NCBI RefSeq assembly: GCF_029714945.1
Contig: NZ_CP121634.1
Location: forward strand, 992,001 to 1,056,000
DNA: 64,000 nucleotides
Origin: Bradyrhizobium sp. CIAT3101
GTDB lineage: Bacteria > Pseudomonadota > Alphaproteobacteria > Rhizobiales > Xanthobacteraceae
Direction: 5' to 3'
A model generated the notes under the pieces. That model worked only from the letters and a program-made list of their open reading frames with translations. It made no database searches and had not been told where the DNA came from. Shown one piece after another: positions 7,755 to 19,700 of the stretch; the first letter of the stretch is position 1; each line of letters starts with the position of its first letter. A program made the position numbers and the translations under genes.

Positions 7755-9545
7755 ATGCTGGATAAAGAACTGCGTTCGATGATCGGTGACGTGAAGGACG
7801 GGCGCATGGATCGCCGCGCCTTCATCCAGCGCCTGGCCGCCGTCGGCCTCACCGCTCCCATGGCCAACCAGATCCTCGCCATCGGCGGCGTCGCCATGGC
7901 GCAGAGCCCGTCCCCCTATCCGCCGACCAAGCGTGGCGGCGGCGGCCCGCTCAAGCTGTTGTGGTGGCAGGGACCAACCTTGCTCAATCCGCATTTCGCG
8001 ACCGGCACCAAGGACCAGGACGGCTCGCGCGTGTTCTACGAACCGCTCGCAAGCTGGGACGTGGACGGCAATCTCAACCCGATTCTCGCCGCCGAAATTC
8101 CGTCAACAGCAAATGGCGGCCTCGCCGCCGACGGCAAGTCGGTGATCTGGAAGATCAAGCCCGGCGTCAAATGGCATGACGGCAAGCCGCTGACAGCCGA
8201 CGATTTCGTGTTCACCTTCACCTATGCCAGCGATCCTGCCACGGCGGCTGTCTCTATCAGCACCTATGCCGACATGACGGTCGAGAAGGTGGACGACCTT
8301 ACCATTCGTATCCTGTTCAAGAACCCGACGCCGTTCTGGGCCAATGCTTTCGTGGGCGCGTACGGATGCGTCATCCCGAAGCATCTGTTTGGCGACTACA
8401 TCGGATCGAAATCCCGTGAGGCGCCGACCAATCTGGCCCCGGTGGGCACCGGCCCCTACAAATTCGTCGAGTTCAAGCCGGGCGATCTCGTCCGTGGTGC
8501 GTTGAACCCCGACTACCACATGCCCAACCGTCCGTATTTCGACACCATCGATATGAAGGGCGGCGGCGATGCCGTCTCCGCGGCACGCGCGGTGATCCAG
8601 ACCGGCGAGTTCGATTTTGCCTGGAATATGCAAGTCGAGGACGACGTGCTGCTGCGCCTGGAGAAGGGCGGCAAGGGTAAGACCGTTTATGCCGTAGGCG
8701 GCGACATCGAGTTCATCGCTATCAATTTCACCGACCCGAACACGGAGGTCGATGGCGAGCGGTCCTCGATGAAGACCAAGCATCCGATCTTTTCCGATCC
8801 GAACGTTCGCAAGGCGCTGGCTCTCCTGGTGGACCGCGAGTCCGTCAAGAAGGCGATCTACGGTCGCGCTGGACGCACCACGGCCAACTACCTCAACGGT
8901 CCCGAGAAGTTCGTCTCCAAGAACACCTCCTGGGAGTTCAACATCGAGAAAGCGTCGAAGATGCTGGACGACGCCGGCTGGAAGGTCGGCGCAGACGGCA
9001 TCCGTGAGAAGGATGGAAAGAAATTCAAGCTCCTGTACCAGACTTCGACCAACGGTCCGCGCCAGAAGACTCAGGCCATCGTCAAGCAGGCCTGCCAGAA
9101 GGCTGGCATCGACGTCGAGCTGAAGTCGGTCGTTGCCTCGGTGTTCTTCTCGTCGGACGTTGCCAACAACGACACCTATCCCAAGTTTTACGCCGACATC
9201 GAGATGTTCCAGATCCCGATGACACAACCGGATCCGGCTTTGCATATGCGCCGCTACATCTCGGCCAATGTGGCAACCAAAGAGAACAAGTGGCAGGGCC
9301 CGAATTATCCCCGCTATGTCAACAAGGACTATGATGCGGCGATTGCCGCGGCCGAGACCGAGATCGACCTGGTCAAACGGGCGGCGCTTTACATCAAGTG
9401 CAACGACCTGTTGTGGCAGGACACCGTGTTCATTCCGGTGATGCACCGTCTTACGGTGGACGCCTGTGCCAACACGCTGAAGCCGGTCATCTCGGGCTGG
9501 GCCAATCGGACCGACAACATCCAGGATTGGTACCGGGAGGCATGA
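7755..9545 (+). CDS. ABC transporter solute-binding protein, family 5 (peptide type)
   Basis: A 596-residue periplasmic binding protein of the DppA/OppA class. A Tat-type signal is seen near residues 16-45 (MDRRAFIQRLAAVGLTAP ... GGVAMAQ). Family features follow: ARVF-like EPLASWDVDGNLNP, the LAADGKSVIWKIKPGVKWHDGKPLTADD block that marks SBP_bac_5, and GTGPYKFVEFKPGDLV. It delivers a peptide or similar ligand to the permeases directly downstream. The ATG at 7755 follows GGGGGAC. The four following genes complete the importer, with overlaps or short gaps. The real ligand (peptide, opine, nickel chelate, glutathione) is not predictable. Confidence 0.9.
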   Translation: MLDKELRSMIGDVKDGRMDRRAFIQRLAAVGLTAPMANQILAIGGVAMAQSPSPYPPTKRGGGGPLKLLWWQGPTLLNPHFATGTKDQDGSRVFYEPLASWDVDGNLNPILAAEIPSTANGGLAADGKSVIWKIKPGVKWHDGKPLTADDFVFTFTYASDPATAAVSISTYADMTVEKVDDLTIRILFKNPTPFWANAFVGAYGCVIPKHLFGDYIGSKSREAPTNLAPVGTGPYKFVEFKPGDLVRGALNPDYHMPNRPYFDTIDMKGGGDAVSAARAVIQTGEFDFAWNMQVEDDVLLRLEKGGKGKTVYAVGGDIEFIAINFTDPNTEVDGERSSMKTKHPIFSDPNVRKALALLVDRESVKKAIYGRAGRTTANYLNGPEKFVSKNTSWEFNIEKASKMLDDAGWKVGADGIREKDGKKFKLLYQTSTNGPRQKTQAIVKQACQKAGIDVELKSVVASVFFSSDVANNDTYPKFYADIEMFQIPMTQPDPALHMRRYISANVATKENKWQGPNYPRYVNKDYDAAIAAAETEIDLVKRAALYIKCNDLLWQDTVFIPVMHRLTVDACANTLKPVISGWANRTDNIQDWYREA

Positions 9546-9574
9546 TCGCGAGGGCATAGACGGGATTCTTCCCC

Positions 9575-10534
9575 ATGAGCCAATATGTCCTGCGCCGCCT
9601 CCTGATCGCCATTCCGAGCTTGCTCGGCATCTCGGCGGTGCTGTTCTTCGTCCTGGCGCTCGCGCCCGGCGATCCCTTCTCGGAACTGGCGACCAATCCG
9701 AACGTGCCACCCGAAGTGCAGGCTGCACTTCGGGCCAGGTTCGGGCTCGATGATCCGATCTATCTGCGCTACCTGCACTGGCTGTCTGCCATGGTGCACG
9801 GCGACTGGGGCTTCTCCTTCGTCAGCCGGATGAACGTCGATACGCTCATCCTGCAGCGCCTGCCGGCCACGCTCTACGTGATCGGTTCGGCACAGATCCT
9901 GGCGCTGCTGATCGCGATTCCCGTCGGCGTCTATGCGGCGACAAAGCCCTATTCGCTGTTCGACCAGGTCGCGAACACGCTCGCCTTCGTCGGTTTTTCG
10001 CTGCCGACCTTCTTCACGGGCATCCTGTTCATCCTGATCTTCTCGGTCACGCTGGACTGGCTGCCCTTCGTCTACACCACCGACATCAAGGCCACGGGCA
10101 TCCACTACGTGCTCGAGATGATCCGGCAGGCGATCATGCCGGTCGCCGTGCTCGGCCTGTTCCAGGCGGCCTCGATGACGCGCTTCGTGCGCTCGGCGAT
10201 GCTCGACGTGATCCGGCTCGATTACGTCACCACGGCGCGGGCCAAGGGGCTCGGGCAGGCCAAGGTCATCGTCAAGCATGTGATGCGCAACGCCATGATT
10301 CCGGTCGTCACGCTGATCGCGCTGCAGATGCCCGCGGTGTTCGGTGGCGCCATCGTCACCGAGCAGATCTTTCGCATTCCCGGCATCGGCTCGCTGCTGA
10401 TTTCCTCCATTCTCTCCAATGACACCCCGGTCGTGATGGCCGTGACCTTTGTGTTCGCCTGTCTGGTGGTGCTCTTCAATCTCATCGCGGATGTGCTGTA
10501 TGGCTGGCTTGACCCTCGCATCTCCCTCCGCTGA
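9575..10534 (+). CDS. Peptide ABC transporter permease (DppB-like)
   Basis: A 319-residue inner-membrane permease with six predicted transmembrane segments (first about residues 9-30). The cytoplasmic coupling loop has the EAA-type motif ARAKGLGQAKVIVKHVMRNA around residue 220. It is one half of the channel of the binding-protein-dependent importer; its partner is the next gene. The start lies 29 nt after the solute-binding protein stop. The N-terminal MSQYVLRRLLIAIPSLLGIS is typical of DppB/OppB. Confidence 0.93.
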   Translation: MSQYVLRRLLIAIPSLLGISAVLFFVLALAPGDPFSELATNPNVPPEVQAALRARFGLDDPIYLRYLHWLSAMVHGDWGFSFVSRMNVDTLILQRLPATLYVIGSAQILALLIAIPVGVYAATKPYSLFDQVANTLAFVGFSLPTFFTGILFILIFSVTLDWLPFVYTTDIKATGIHYVLEMIRQAIMPVAVLGLFQAASMTRFVRSAMLDVIRLDYVTTARAKGLGQAKVIVKHVMRNAMIPVVTLIALQMPAVFGGAIVTEQIFRIPGIGSLLISSILSNDTPVVMAVTFVFACLVVLFNLIADVLYGWLDPRISLR

Positions 10535-11416
10535 GCGGGGCGTCTACTCGCCCTGGCGCGAGACGTGGCGGCGCTACAGCCGCCACAAGCTCGCCGTCGT
10601 CAGCGCGATCCTGCTGCTCGTCCTGATTCTTGCTGTGGTGGTCGGCCCCTTCATCTGGCGGATCAAGATCAACGACATCGATATCGTGGCGGGCATGCAA
10701 GGGCCGTCGCTCGCGCATCCCTTCGGCACCGACGACCTCGGCCAGGACATCCTGGCGCGGATGATCTATGGCGGGCGCATCTCGCTTGCGGTCGGATTGG
10801 CCGCGATGCTGGTCTCGGTGTTCATCGGCACGCTGATCGGTGCGCTCGCCGGCATGTCCCGCGGCGCGCTCGGGCATGGTCTGATGTGGCTCACTGACCT
10901 CTTTCTGTCGCTGCCCCAACTGCCGCTGCTCCTGCTGCTGATCTATCTCTTCCGCGACGGGTTGAAGCAGATGTTCGGTCCCGAAGGCGGCATCTTCATC
11001 CTGATCGTCCTCGTCATCGGCGGCTTGCGCTGGATGCCAGTGGCGCGCCTCGTGCGCGCGCAGTTCCTGTCGATCCGCGAGAAGGAGTTCGTCGAGGCCG
11101 CGCGCGCGCTCGGTGCGAGCCCGGTGCGGCAGGTGGTGAAGCACATCCTGCCCAATGCGCTCGGTCCGGTGATCATCGCCGGCACCATCGACGTCGCCGC
11201 CGCGATCATCGCGGAATCGACGCTGTCCTTCCTGGGCCTCGGCTTTCCGCCGGATACCCCGACCTGGGGCCGGCTGCTGTACGATGCCAAGGATTTCCTC
11301 GACATCGGCCCGCACTGGGCCTTGTTCCCGGGCGGCGCGATCTTCATCGCGGTGGTCGCGATCAATTTCATCGGCGACGGTCTGCGTGACGCGCTCGATG
11401 CGCGACGGGTGATCTG

Positions 11417-11417
<1 letters not shown>
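10500..11417 (+). CDS. Peptide ABC transporter permease (DppC-like)
   Basis: A 305-residue permease with an N-terminal cytoplasmic stretch ([18 protein letters not shown]) typical of DppC/OppC, then about six transmembrane helices and the EAA-type loop [20 protein letters not shown] near residue 205. The chosen ATG lies inside the end of the upstream permease gene (35-nt overlap), implying translational coupling and matching the family N-terminus. An earlier in-frame start at 10449 would add 17 unrelated residues and is rejected. It pairs with the DppB-like subunit. Confidence 0.9.
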
Positions 11418-12408
<991 letters not shown>

Positions 12409-12412
<4 letters not shown>

Positions 12413-13377
12413 GCGAGCCTCTGCTCCGCGTCAGCGGCCTGAAGAAATATTTCCCCGTGCTCGGCGGCCTGTTGTCTCGCCAGGTCGGTACCGTCTATGC
12501 GGTCGACGGCGTGTCGTTCTCGGTCAATCGGGGCGAGACGCTCGGTCTCGTCGGCGAATCCGGTTGCGGCAAGTCGACGACCGGGCGCTGCGTGCTGCGC
12601 CTGATCGAGCCGACCGACGGCGAAGTCATGTTCGACGGCCAGGACATCGGCAAGCTCGGCGGCAACGATCTGCGCGCGATGCGGCGGAACATGCAGCTGG
12701 TGTTCCAGGATCCGTTCGCCTCGCTCAACCCGCGCATGACGGTCGGCTCCATTCTCGGCGAAGCTTTCACCATCCACAATCTCGCATCGAACGCCAGGGA
12801 GCGCGAAGAGCGCGTCGCGGGCCTGCTGGTCAAGGTCGGCCTCAAGGCCGAGCACATGCGGCGCTATCCGCATGAGTTCTCCGGCGGTCAACGCCAGCGC
12901 ATCGTGATCGCGCGGGCGCTCGCGGTCGAACCCAAGCTGATCGTCTGCGATGAGCCGGTGTCAGCGCTCGACGTCTCGATCCAGGCGCAGGTCATCAACC
13001 TGCTGGAAGATCTCCAGGCCGAGTTGAACCTCACCTATCTCTTTGTCGCGCACGACCTCTCGGTGGTCGAGCACATTTCCGACCGCGTCGCCGTGATGTA
13101 TCTCGGCCGCATCGTCGAGCTGGCGAAGGCGAGCGACCTCTATCGCAATCCGCAGCATCCCTACACCAAGGCGCTGCTTTCCGCCGTACCGGTGCCGGAT
13201 CCCAAGCTCAAGCGCAACCGCATCCGCCTCAAGGGCGACGTGCCGAGTCCGATGAAGCCGCCGTCGGGCTGTCACTTTCACACCCGTTGCCCGATCGCCC
13301 AGCCGCGCTGTGCGGAAAGTGCGCCGGAACTGAAGGAAGGCGCGGGCGGGCATTTCGTGGCGTGTCATCTGGCCTGA
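12409..13377 (+). CDS. Peptide ABC transporter ATPase (DppF-like)
   Basis: A 322-residue ATPase, second of the pair. Walker A is [15 protein letters not shown] (about residue 46), the signature FSGGQRQR, Walker [13 protein letters not shown], and the C-terminal extension has [15 protein letters not shown]. The start overlaps the upstream stop as ATGA, so the two ATPases are co-translated. With two permeases and a binding protein this completes a five-gene Dpp/Opp importer. Longer in-frame starts inside the DppD-like gene are not used by the family. Confidence 0.93.
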
Positions 13378-13441
13378 GTTGCGCGGTGCATAGGTCCTCG
13401 GAGGCCTTGATCCCAACGGACTGGCTGGCGTAGGGGGACGC

Positions 13442-14692
13442 ATGAGCCAGCTACAGGATGTGACTCTCGGCGCGGTCGATACGGACCGTGCGACGGACCG
13501 CGATGCGGCAGCGCGCCGGGCGCTGTGGGGATCAGCGCTCGGCTACGCCATGGATGGGTTCGACCTCCTCATCCTCGGCTTCATGCTGACGGCGATTTCG
13601 AAAGACCTTCATCTTACCCAGCCGCAGGCGGCCTCGCTGGTCACGGGGACCCTGGTCGGCGCGGTCGTCGGCGGCCTGGTCTTCGGCATGCTGTCGGACC
13701 GGCTTGGCCGCGTGCGGGTTCTGACCTGGAGTATCGTCCTGTTCGCGGTCTTCACCGGCCTGTGTGCGCTGGCGCAGGGCTATTTGGACCTGCTGGCCTA
13801 CCGGGCCATTGCCGGCATCGGCCTCGGTGGCGAATTCGGCATCGGCATGGCGCTGGTGGCCGAGACCTGGCCCGCGAGCAAGCGCGCCCGGGCCACGTCC
13901 TATGTCGGGCTCGGCTGGCAGTTCGGCGTGCTCGCGGCGGCGCTGGTGACGCCGGTGCTGTTGCCGATCATTGGCTGGCGCGGGATGTTTGCGCTCGGCG
14001 TGTTTCCGGCAGTGGTTGCTTACGTGATCCGGCGCAAGCTGCACGAGCCGGACGTCTTCATCGCGCACAAGGCGAAGGCGACGAAGACCGGTTCGTCACT
14101 TCGCGCGCTCGTGGCTGATGCGGAGACGACCCGGATCGGCATCGGAATGATCATTCTCTGCTCGGTGCAGAATTTCGGCTATTACGGCATCATGATCTGG
14201 CTGCCGAACTATCTCTCGACGCGGTTCGGCTATGGCCTGACCCAATCGGCGCTCTGGACGGCCGTCACCGTCGCCGGCATGGCGCTCGGCATCTTCCTGT
14301 TCGGTCATGCGGCCGATCGTTTCGGCCGCCGTGCGGCGTTTCTGACCTACATGCTGGGCGCAGCCGTCATGGTGGTGGTCTATTCGCAGCTGACGACCGC
14401 CGGTGCGCTGCTGGTCGGCGGCGCCGTGATGGGCTTCTTCGTCAACGGTATGCTCGGCGGCTACGGCGCGCTGATGAGCGAGCTTTATCCGACCGCGGCG
14501 CGCGCGACGGCACAAAACGTGTTCTTCAACATCGGTCGGGCGGTGGCCGGCTTCGGACCTCTGGTCGTCGGCATCGTCAGTGCCGCGTACGGCTTCCCGA
14601 CCGCAATCGCGGGTCTTGCGCTGCTCTATCTCATCGACATCGTGGCGCTGCTCACGCTGATCCCGGAGCGGCGCGGGGTCGATCTCGCCTGA
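13442..14692 (+). CDS. MFS transporter (aromatic acid:H+ symporter-like)
   Basis: A 416-residue major facilitator protein with 12 predicted transmembrane helices. It has the AAHS-type start MDGFDLLILGFML (about residue 36), the loop 2-3 motif GMLSDRLGRVRVL and the second-half repeat GHAADRFGRRAAF near residue 290. Such proteins move small organic acids with protons across the inner membrane; the substrate here is unknown. It starts 64 nt after the ABC operon with its own strong GGGGGACGC ribosome site and may be co-transcribed with it. It ends 12 nt from a convergent HAD gene. Confidence 0.88.
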   Translation: MSQLQDVTLGAVDTDRATDRDAAARRALWGSALGYAMDGFDLLILGFMLTAISKDLHLTQPQAASLVTGTLVGAVVGGLVFGMLSDRLGRVRVLTWSIVLFAVFTGLCALAQGYLDLLAYRAIAGIGLGGEFGIGMALVAETWPASKRARATSYVGLGWQFGVLAAALVTPVLLPIIGWRGMFALGVFPAVVAYVIRRKLHEPDVFIAHKAKATKTGSSLRALVADAETTRIGIGMIILCSVQNFGYYGIMIWLPNYLSTRFGYGLTQSALWTAVTVAGMALGIFLFGHAADRFGRRAAFLTYMLGAAVMVVVYSQLTTAGALLVGGAVMGFFVNGMLGGYGALMSELYPTAARATAQNVFFNIGRAVAGFGPLVVGIVSAAYGFPTAIAGLALLYLIDIVALLTLIPERRGVDLA

Positions 14693-14704
14693 CGTCGCAT
14701 GCGT

Positions 14705-15328
14705 TCACCGTTCGCGAAGCAGGCCATAGCCTGAAAGGGCCTGCCTGAACGTCTCCAGCGATGTGTGATGATGGGCCAGGAGGCCAGCCTCGCGCGCGCC
14801 GGCAACATTCGCCGCCAGATCGTCGACGAACAGGACGGTTTCCGGCTTCACCTTGAGCTCCGACAGACACAGACGGTAGCACTGCGGGTCGGGCTTCGCC
14901 GTCTTGAACTCGGCCGATGTGTAGATTTTGGAGCCGAACAGCGGCCGCAATTCCGGCAGCAACGTATCGATGTGATCGGCGACCAGCGTGGTATTGTTGG
15001 TCAGGATCGCAATATCGACGGTTCGGCGGAGCTGCCCGACAATCTCCAGCATCGCGCGATCGGCCCGCATCGAACAGCGTCGCGCCTCCACCCATTCGTC
15101 GAGCGACAGCGGATAGCCGATCCGTTCGCCGAAGCCCCGCAGATAATCGACGGCATCGAGCGCGCCGGAGTCTCCGAGCAGTTCGAAGCCGCTGTCCCAG
15201 ATCGCCTGGTGAACGAATTCGTCGGTCGATCCGGCAAGCTTCGCCAGGCGCGCGACGCGCTTTCCCCTGTCGTAGTCGCAGAGGACGTTGTCCATATCGA
15301 ACAGGACGAGCTTGATGTCACCAGGCAC
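14705..15328 (-). CDS. HAD-superfamily phosphatase
   Basis: A 207-residue HAD subclass I hydrolase. Motif I is LFDMDNVL (nucleophile Asp, residues 8-15), motif II lies in ILTNNTT (about 109), motif III Lys in FKTAKPDP (about 143) and motif IV VLFVDDLAANV (about 165). A helical cap sits between motifs I and II. It resembles YihX-like sugar-phosphate phosphatases. Substrate unknown. It is 89 nt downstream of the AraC gene on the same strand and may share its transcript. Confidence 0.88.
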   Translation of the reverse strand: MPGDIKLVLFDMDNVLCDYDRGKRVARLAKLAGSTDEFVHQAIWDSGFELLGDSGALDAVDYLRGFGERIGYPLSLDEWVEARRCSMRADRAMLEIVGQLRRTVDIAILTNNTTLVADHIDTLLPELRPLFGSKIYTSAEFKTAKPDPQCYRLCLSELKVKPETVLFVDDLAANVAGAREAGLLAHHHTSLETFRQALSGYGLLRER

Positions 15329-15417
15329 GGCCGCACTCTCGGATGGCCGAACATTCGGCCGTGACCGGAGTCATATCCGGTCGAAGCGCAGGCGACAAAC
15401 CCGGACGTTGGCGTCGC

Positions 15418-16437
15418 TCACGGCCGCGATGTCCGACGCCGGGCCAGTTGGTGAAGCACCGTGTCGATGGCCGGAACGGCTCCGGTTTCGCGCAGCCATT
15501 GGTCCGCCTGCTCCCTGAGCTCGCCCGGCGTCAGTCCGAATTTTCGGCGGAACGCCCGTATGAACGTCGAGTCGCTGCTGAAGCGCATCCCGATGGCGAG
15601 GTCGATCAGCCGCCCGTCCTGTGCGGACGGCGAGATCAGTTGCCGGAAGGCCAGATTGAGCCGCTGCTCCCTGATGTAATGTGCCAGCCCGCCATCGGCC
15701 TCGAACAGCCGGTAGAGGGTTGCCCGCGAGATCTGGAAATGGCGGCAAAGCTCCGCGGTGGAGAGTGCGTCGGTATCGAGACCATGCGCGATGTGGCGTT
15801 TGATCATCGCGAGATACAGATGCCGCTCGGCCCGTTCGACGCCGGCGACGATGTCGGCCGTACCGCCGGCGGCCGCGGCCATGAGATCGGCGATTGCCTC
15901 GACCGTGGTCTCGGCATTGCCGGCCTCGGGTTCGGGGGGCAGTTCAAGCGCCGCAAAATGGTTGGCGAGCAGGCGCGCATGCGGGTGATCTGACGGCAGC
16001 AAGATGGCCGTCGCGGAATCCGGATGTGCGAGCCGCGGCGCGAGCATGGCACGCTGCAGGATGATCGCAATCACATGGGTGCGGTCGGCGCCGCCGCGAA
16101 ACACCGTTCGGTTCGGCTGCGCCATGTCGAGCAGGCAGATGTCGCCCGGCCCCAACGTCACCCCGCGCGGACCCGAGCTAAACCGCATCTCGCCTTTGAC
16201 GCAGAGCGTAATCTGGAAATGGTCCATCGCGCCGCGGGCGACGTGTGCGGGCGTCCGATCGTATTCCAGATCGGTCGAACGCGTATCGACCAGCAACGCA
16301 TTGCGGGTCATCATCGTCAAGCTGGTGACATGGAAATCGTCATCCGCCGTGAGCGGAATCACGTCGCAGATGTCGGCCGTCATCGCGCGCAATTGTGCAA
16401 GCGCAAATGCCCCGCGCCCCGGGGTGTCCGCCAGCAT
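15418..16437 (-). CDS. AraC-family transcriptional regulator
   Basis: A regulator of about 339 residues. The N-terminal half is an AraC-like cupin sensor (with ARGAMDHFQITLCVKGEM and PGDICLLDMAQPN); the C-terminal 100 residues carry two helix-turn-helix motifs, ELCRHFQISRATLYRLF and DLAIGMRFSSDSTFIRAFRR followed by FGLTPGELR. It diverges from the autotransporter gene and is the natural candidate to control it (inference from position). The start is uncertain: GTG at 16521 would give 367 residues but lacks a clear ribosome site, while ATG at 16437 follows GAACGAGAAT; another ATG is at 16383. No effector is known. Confidence 0.83.
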   Translation of the reverse strand: MLADTPGRGAFALAQLRAMTADICDVIPLTADDDFHVTSLTMMTRNALLVDTRSTDLEYDRTPAHVARGAMDHFQITLCVKGEMRFSSGPRGVTLGPGDICLLDMAQPNRTVFRGGADRTHVIAIILQRAMLAPRLAHPDSATAILLPSDHPHARLLANHFAALELPPEPEAGNAETTVEAIADLMAAAAGGTADIVAGVERAERHLYLAMIKRHIAHGLDTDALSTAELCRHFQISRATLYRLFEADGGLAHYIREQRLNLAFRQLISPSAQDGRLIDLAIGMRFSSDSTFIRAFRRKFGLTPGELREQADQWLRETGAVPAIDTVLHQLARRRTSRP

Positions 16438-16768
16438 ATTCTCGTTCAAGGCCGTGCCGTCCCCATCATCGCGCGATGAGGCAGAACCGCATGGGACCCG
16501 AATTTCGCGGATCGGCAGCACAGCAACATCATTTCATTATGTAAACATCCTGAATTCGGCGCGCAAGCAACGACAAGCACAGTCGCCGATCGGTGTCGGC
16601 GGACGCCACGTGGAAACAGCATCGCTGTGCCATCTATGCATCAGTGCATGTCGAAATCAGCGGCTGAGACGCCGGGCACATCGCGGAAATCGCCGGTCTG
16701 CTACGAGCCGATGAAATCCCAACCTTGCCGCGCGGTCGCTTGCGGCCGGTTCGCGTCCGAGGCCCTTC

Positions 16769-19700
16769 ATGACAACGAGATTCCGTCTCCCGCTTTGCCT
16801 ATTGATTGGGCGGACGATCTCGCCGTATGCCGTTGGCCGGCCCGTGGCGCTTGTCGGCCTTGCAGTTTGGGCGATGGCGCTTGGCCTGCCCCAGGCGGGG
16901 CGTGCGGCGACGCTGATGGTGACTTCCACAGCCGACAGCGGCGCCGGCAGCTTGCGCGCCGCCATCATCAGCGCCGCGAGTGGCGACACGATCCAATTCC
17001 AGGTCGGTGGCACGATCACGCTCCAGAGCGAACTGCCGGTCATCACCAAGAACATCGCCATCGACGGCAACGGCAACAACCCGACCATCAGCGGCGCCGG
17101 CACCTATCGCCCGTTCTTCATCGGCGATGCTGGCACCACCGGCTCGACCTATTCCGTAACCCTGAAAAATCTGGCCATCGCCAATGCCGCGGCGCAGGGC
17201 GGCAATGGTGTCGACGGCGGCGGTGGAGGGGCCGGGCTCGGCGGTGCGGTGTTCGTTTCGAGCAACGGCGCCCTGACGCTGAGTAACGTCAGTCTCGCCA
17301 GCAACCGTGCCAATGGCGGTGACGGGGGCGCGTTCGTCAATAATCTGAGTGGCGGCGGTGGTGGTATGGGCGGAAACGGAGGAAGCGCCCCATTCAGCGT
17401 GGGAAATGGTGGCGGTGGACTCGCGGTCGGCAGCAACAGTCTCTCCGGTTCTGGTACAGCAGGGACGAATGGCGGCGGGGCCAATGGTGGTGCGGGCAGC
17501 GGCCTCGCAACGGGTGCGGCCACCGGCGGTGCCGGGGGATTTGGTGGTGGCGGCGGCGGTGCTGGCGGCGTCCCCGGGACCACTGCGACAGGTGGTCAGG
17601 GTGGTTTCGGTGGCGGCGGCGGTGGTGCCCATGCGCACTCGTCCGCAATCGCCGGCAATGGAGGTTATGGTGGAGGCGGCGGCGCGGCGAGCGCGGCAGG
17701 CGGTCGGCCCGCCACCGGCGGCAGTGGCGGTTTTGGCGGCGGAGCCGGCGGCGGATACAACGGCGGGAGCACGGTCGTGGGAGCAACTGGCTTCGGTGGC
17801 GGCGCGGCGCACGCGAATTCGGGGGCTCCGGTCGACGGCGGTGGTGGTGGCCTCGGCGCCGGCGGCGCCGTCTATGTGCAGACGGGCGGTACGGTTACCG
17901 TCAATGGCGCGTTGGATGTCAGCGGAAACAGCGTCGCAGGCGGAAGCGGTGGCGGCACCGGCGCCGCTGCGGGCAGTGCCCTCGGCTCCAGCATCTTTTT
18001 CCAGGGGACGAGCGGCACCACCAGCACTCTCGGCTTTGGTGCGGGCAACCAGTCGATCGCCGACGGTATTGCCGACTATATGGGCTCCGGCGGCGCCAAT
18101 CCCGGCGGGGGGACCAACGCGGCCGACCAGGGCGGCAACGTCGCGATCGCCAAGAGCAATGGGGGCACGCTGACGCTCTCGGGTGCCAATAGCTATAGCG
18201 GTGGCACCACCATCGACGAGGGATCGACGCTCGTCGTCGGCAATGACCAGGCGCTCGGCTCCGGTAAGTTGACACTCAATGGCGGCACCACGGGCGTGAC
18301 GGTCAACTTCAACGGCAGCTTCACCATCGCCAACGACATCGCCGCGACCGGCGATCCCATCTACAACGTTATCACCGGCGGCACGGTCAACCTGACGGGC
18401 GTGTTGTCCGGCTCCGGCGACGTCGTCGTCAACGCAGCGAACGGCTATGCCGGCACGCTGATCCTCTCCGGCGTCAACACCTATACTGGTCCAACCACCG
18501 TGGACGCCGGCACTCTGCAAGCCGGCTCGACCAGCGCCTTCGGCAATAACTCCGCGGTCACGGTCGCAAGCGGTGCGCTGCTCGATCTCGCCGGTTTCTC
18601 CAACGCGATCGGCTCGCTCGCCGGTGCCGGCACCGTCACCAACAGCGGCGGCGCGGCCACGCTGACGGCGGGCGGCGATACCACCTCAACGGTCTTTTCC
18701 GGAACGATCCAGGACGGCGCGGGATCGATTGCATTGACCAAGGCCGTCACCGGCCTCTTGCTGCTCTCCGGCAGCAATACTTACACTGGCGCGACCATCG
18801 TCAGCGGCGGAACGTTGCAGGTCGACGGATCGATTGCATCATCCAGCCTGACCACCGTCCAATCGGGAGCGGCACTCAGCGGCAGCGGCACGGTCGGATC
18901 TACCGTTATCGAGAACGGAGCCATCTTCGCACCGGGCAACGGCAACGCGGGGACGGCGATGACTGTGAGCGGCAATCTCGCCTTCCACTCCGGCGCGGTC
19001 TATCTGGTTCAGGTCACTCCTTCGGCGGCCTCGTTCGCGGCTGTCACCGGCACGGCGACGCTCGGCGGTGCGACCGTAGATGCCGTTTTCGCAAGCGGCA
19101 GTTACATCTCCAGGCGCTACACAATCCTGACCGCGAGTGGCGGGGTCAACGGCACGTTTGGCTCGCTGGTTACAGCCGGCCTGCCGGGCAACATCAGAAG
19201 CGTGGGTCTGAGCTATGATACCAACGACGTCTATCTCGATCTGGCCCTGAACTTTGCCATTCCGTCCGGCCTCAACGGCAACCAGCAGCGCGTCGGCAAC
19301 GCGCTGACGAATTTCTTCAACGCCAATGGCGGGATCGCCGCGGTCTACGGTACGCTGACGCCGGCCGGCCTGACGCAAGCTTCCGGCGAACCCGGAACCG
19401 GCTCACAGCAGACCAGCTTCAACGCCATGAGCCAGTTCGTGGGCTTGCTGACCGATCCGATTTCGCAACGGGATGGCGGACCGGGGTCGGCGAGCGGCGC
19501 GGCCGGTTTTACCGAGGAGGATCAGGCCAGTGCCTATGCCGCGCGCAAGCGCACCGATGCATTTGCCATGGTCACGAAGGCGCCGTCTCAGGCATTCGCA
19601 CCGCGCTGGAGTGTATGGGCCGCGGGCTTTGGTGGCTCGCAATCCACGATGGGCAATGCGGCGACCGGTTCGAACGACTCGACCAGCCACGTGTTTGGGA

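Noticed and set aside
10449..10499. Longer N-terminus for the DppC-like permease
   Set aside because: The extra residues (Met-Cys-Ser-Pro-Val...) are read from the other frame of the DppB-like gene and do not resemble any permease start.
17200..17900. Regular GGCGGTGG-type tandem pattern that could suggest a repeat array or CRISPR
   Set aside because: It is coding for GGxGG repeats in the autotransporter, with no constant-length spacers.
16799..18520. 573-codon open frame on the minus strand opposite the autotransporter
   Set aside because: It is the antisense shadow of the Gly-rich passenger (GGC/GCC codons give open complementary frames), has no family likeness and no ribosome site.
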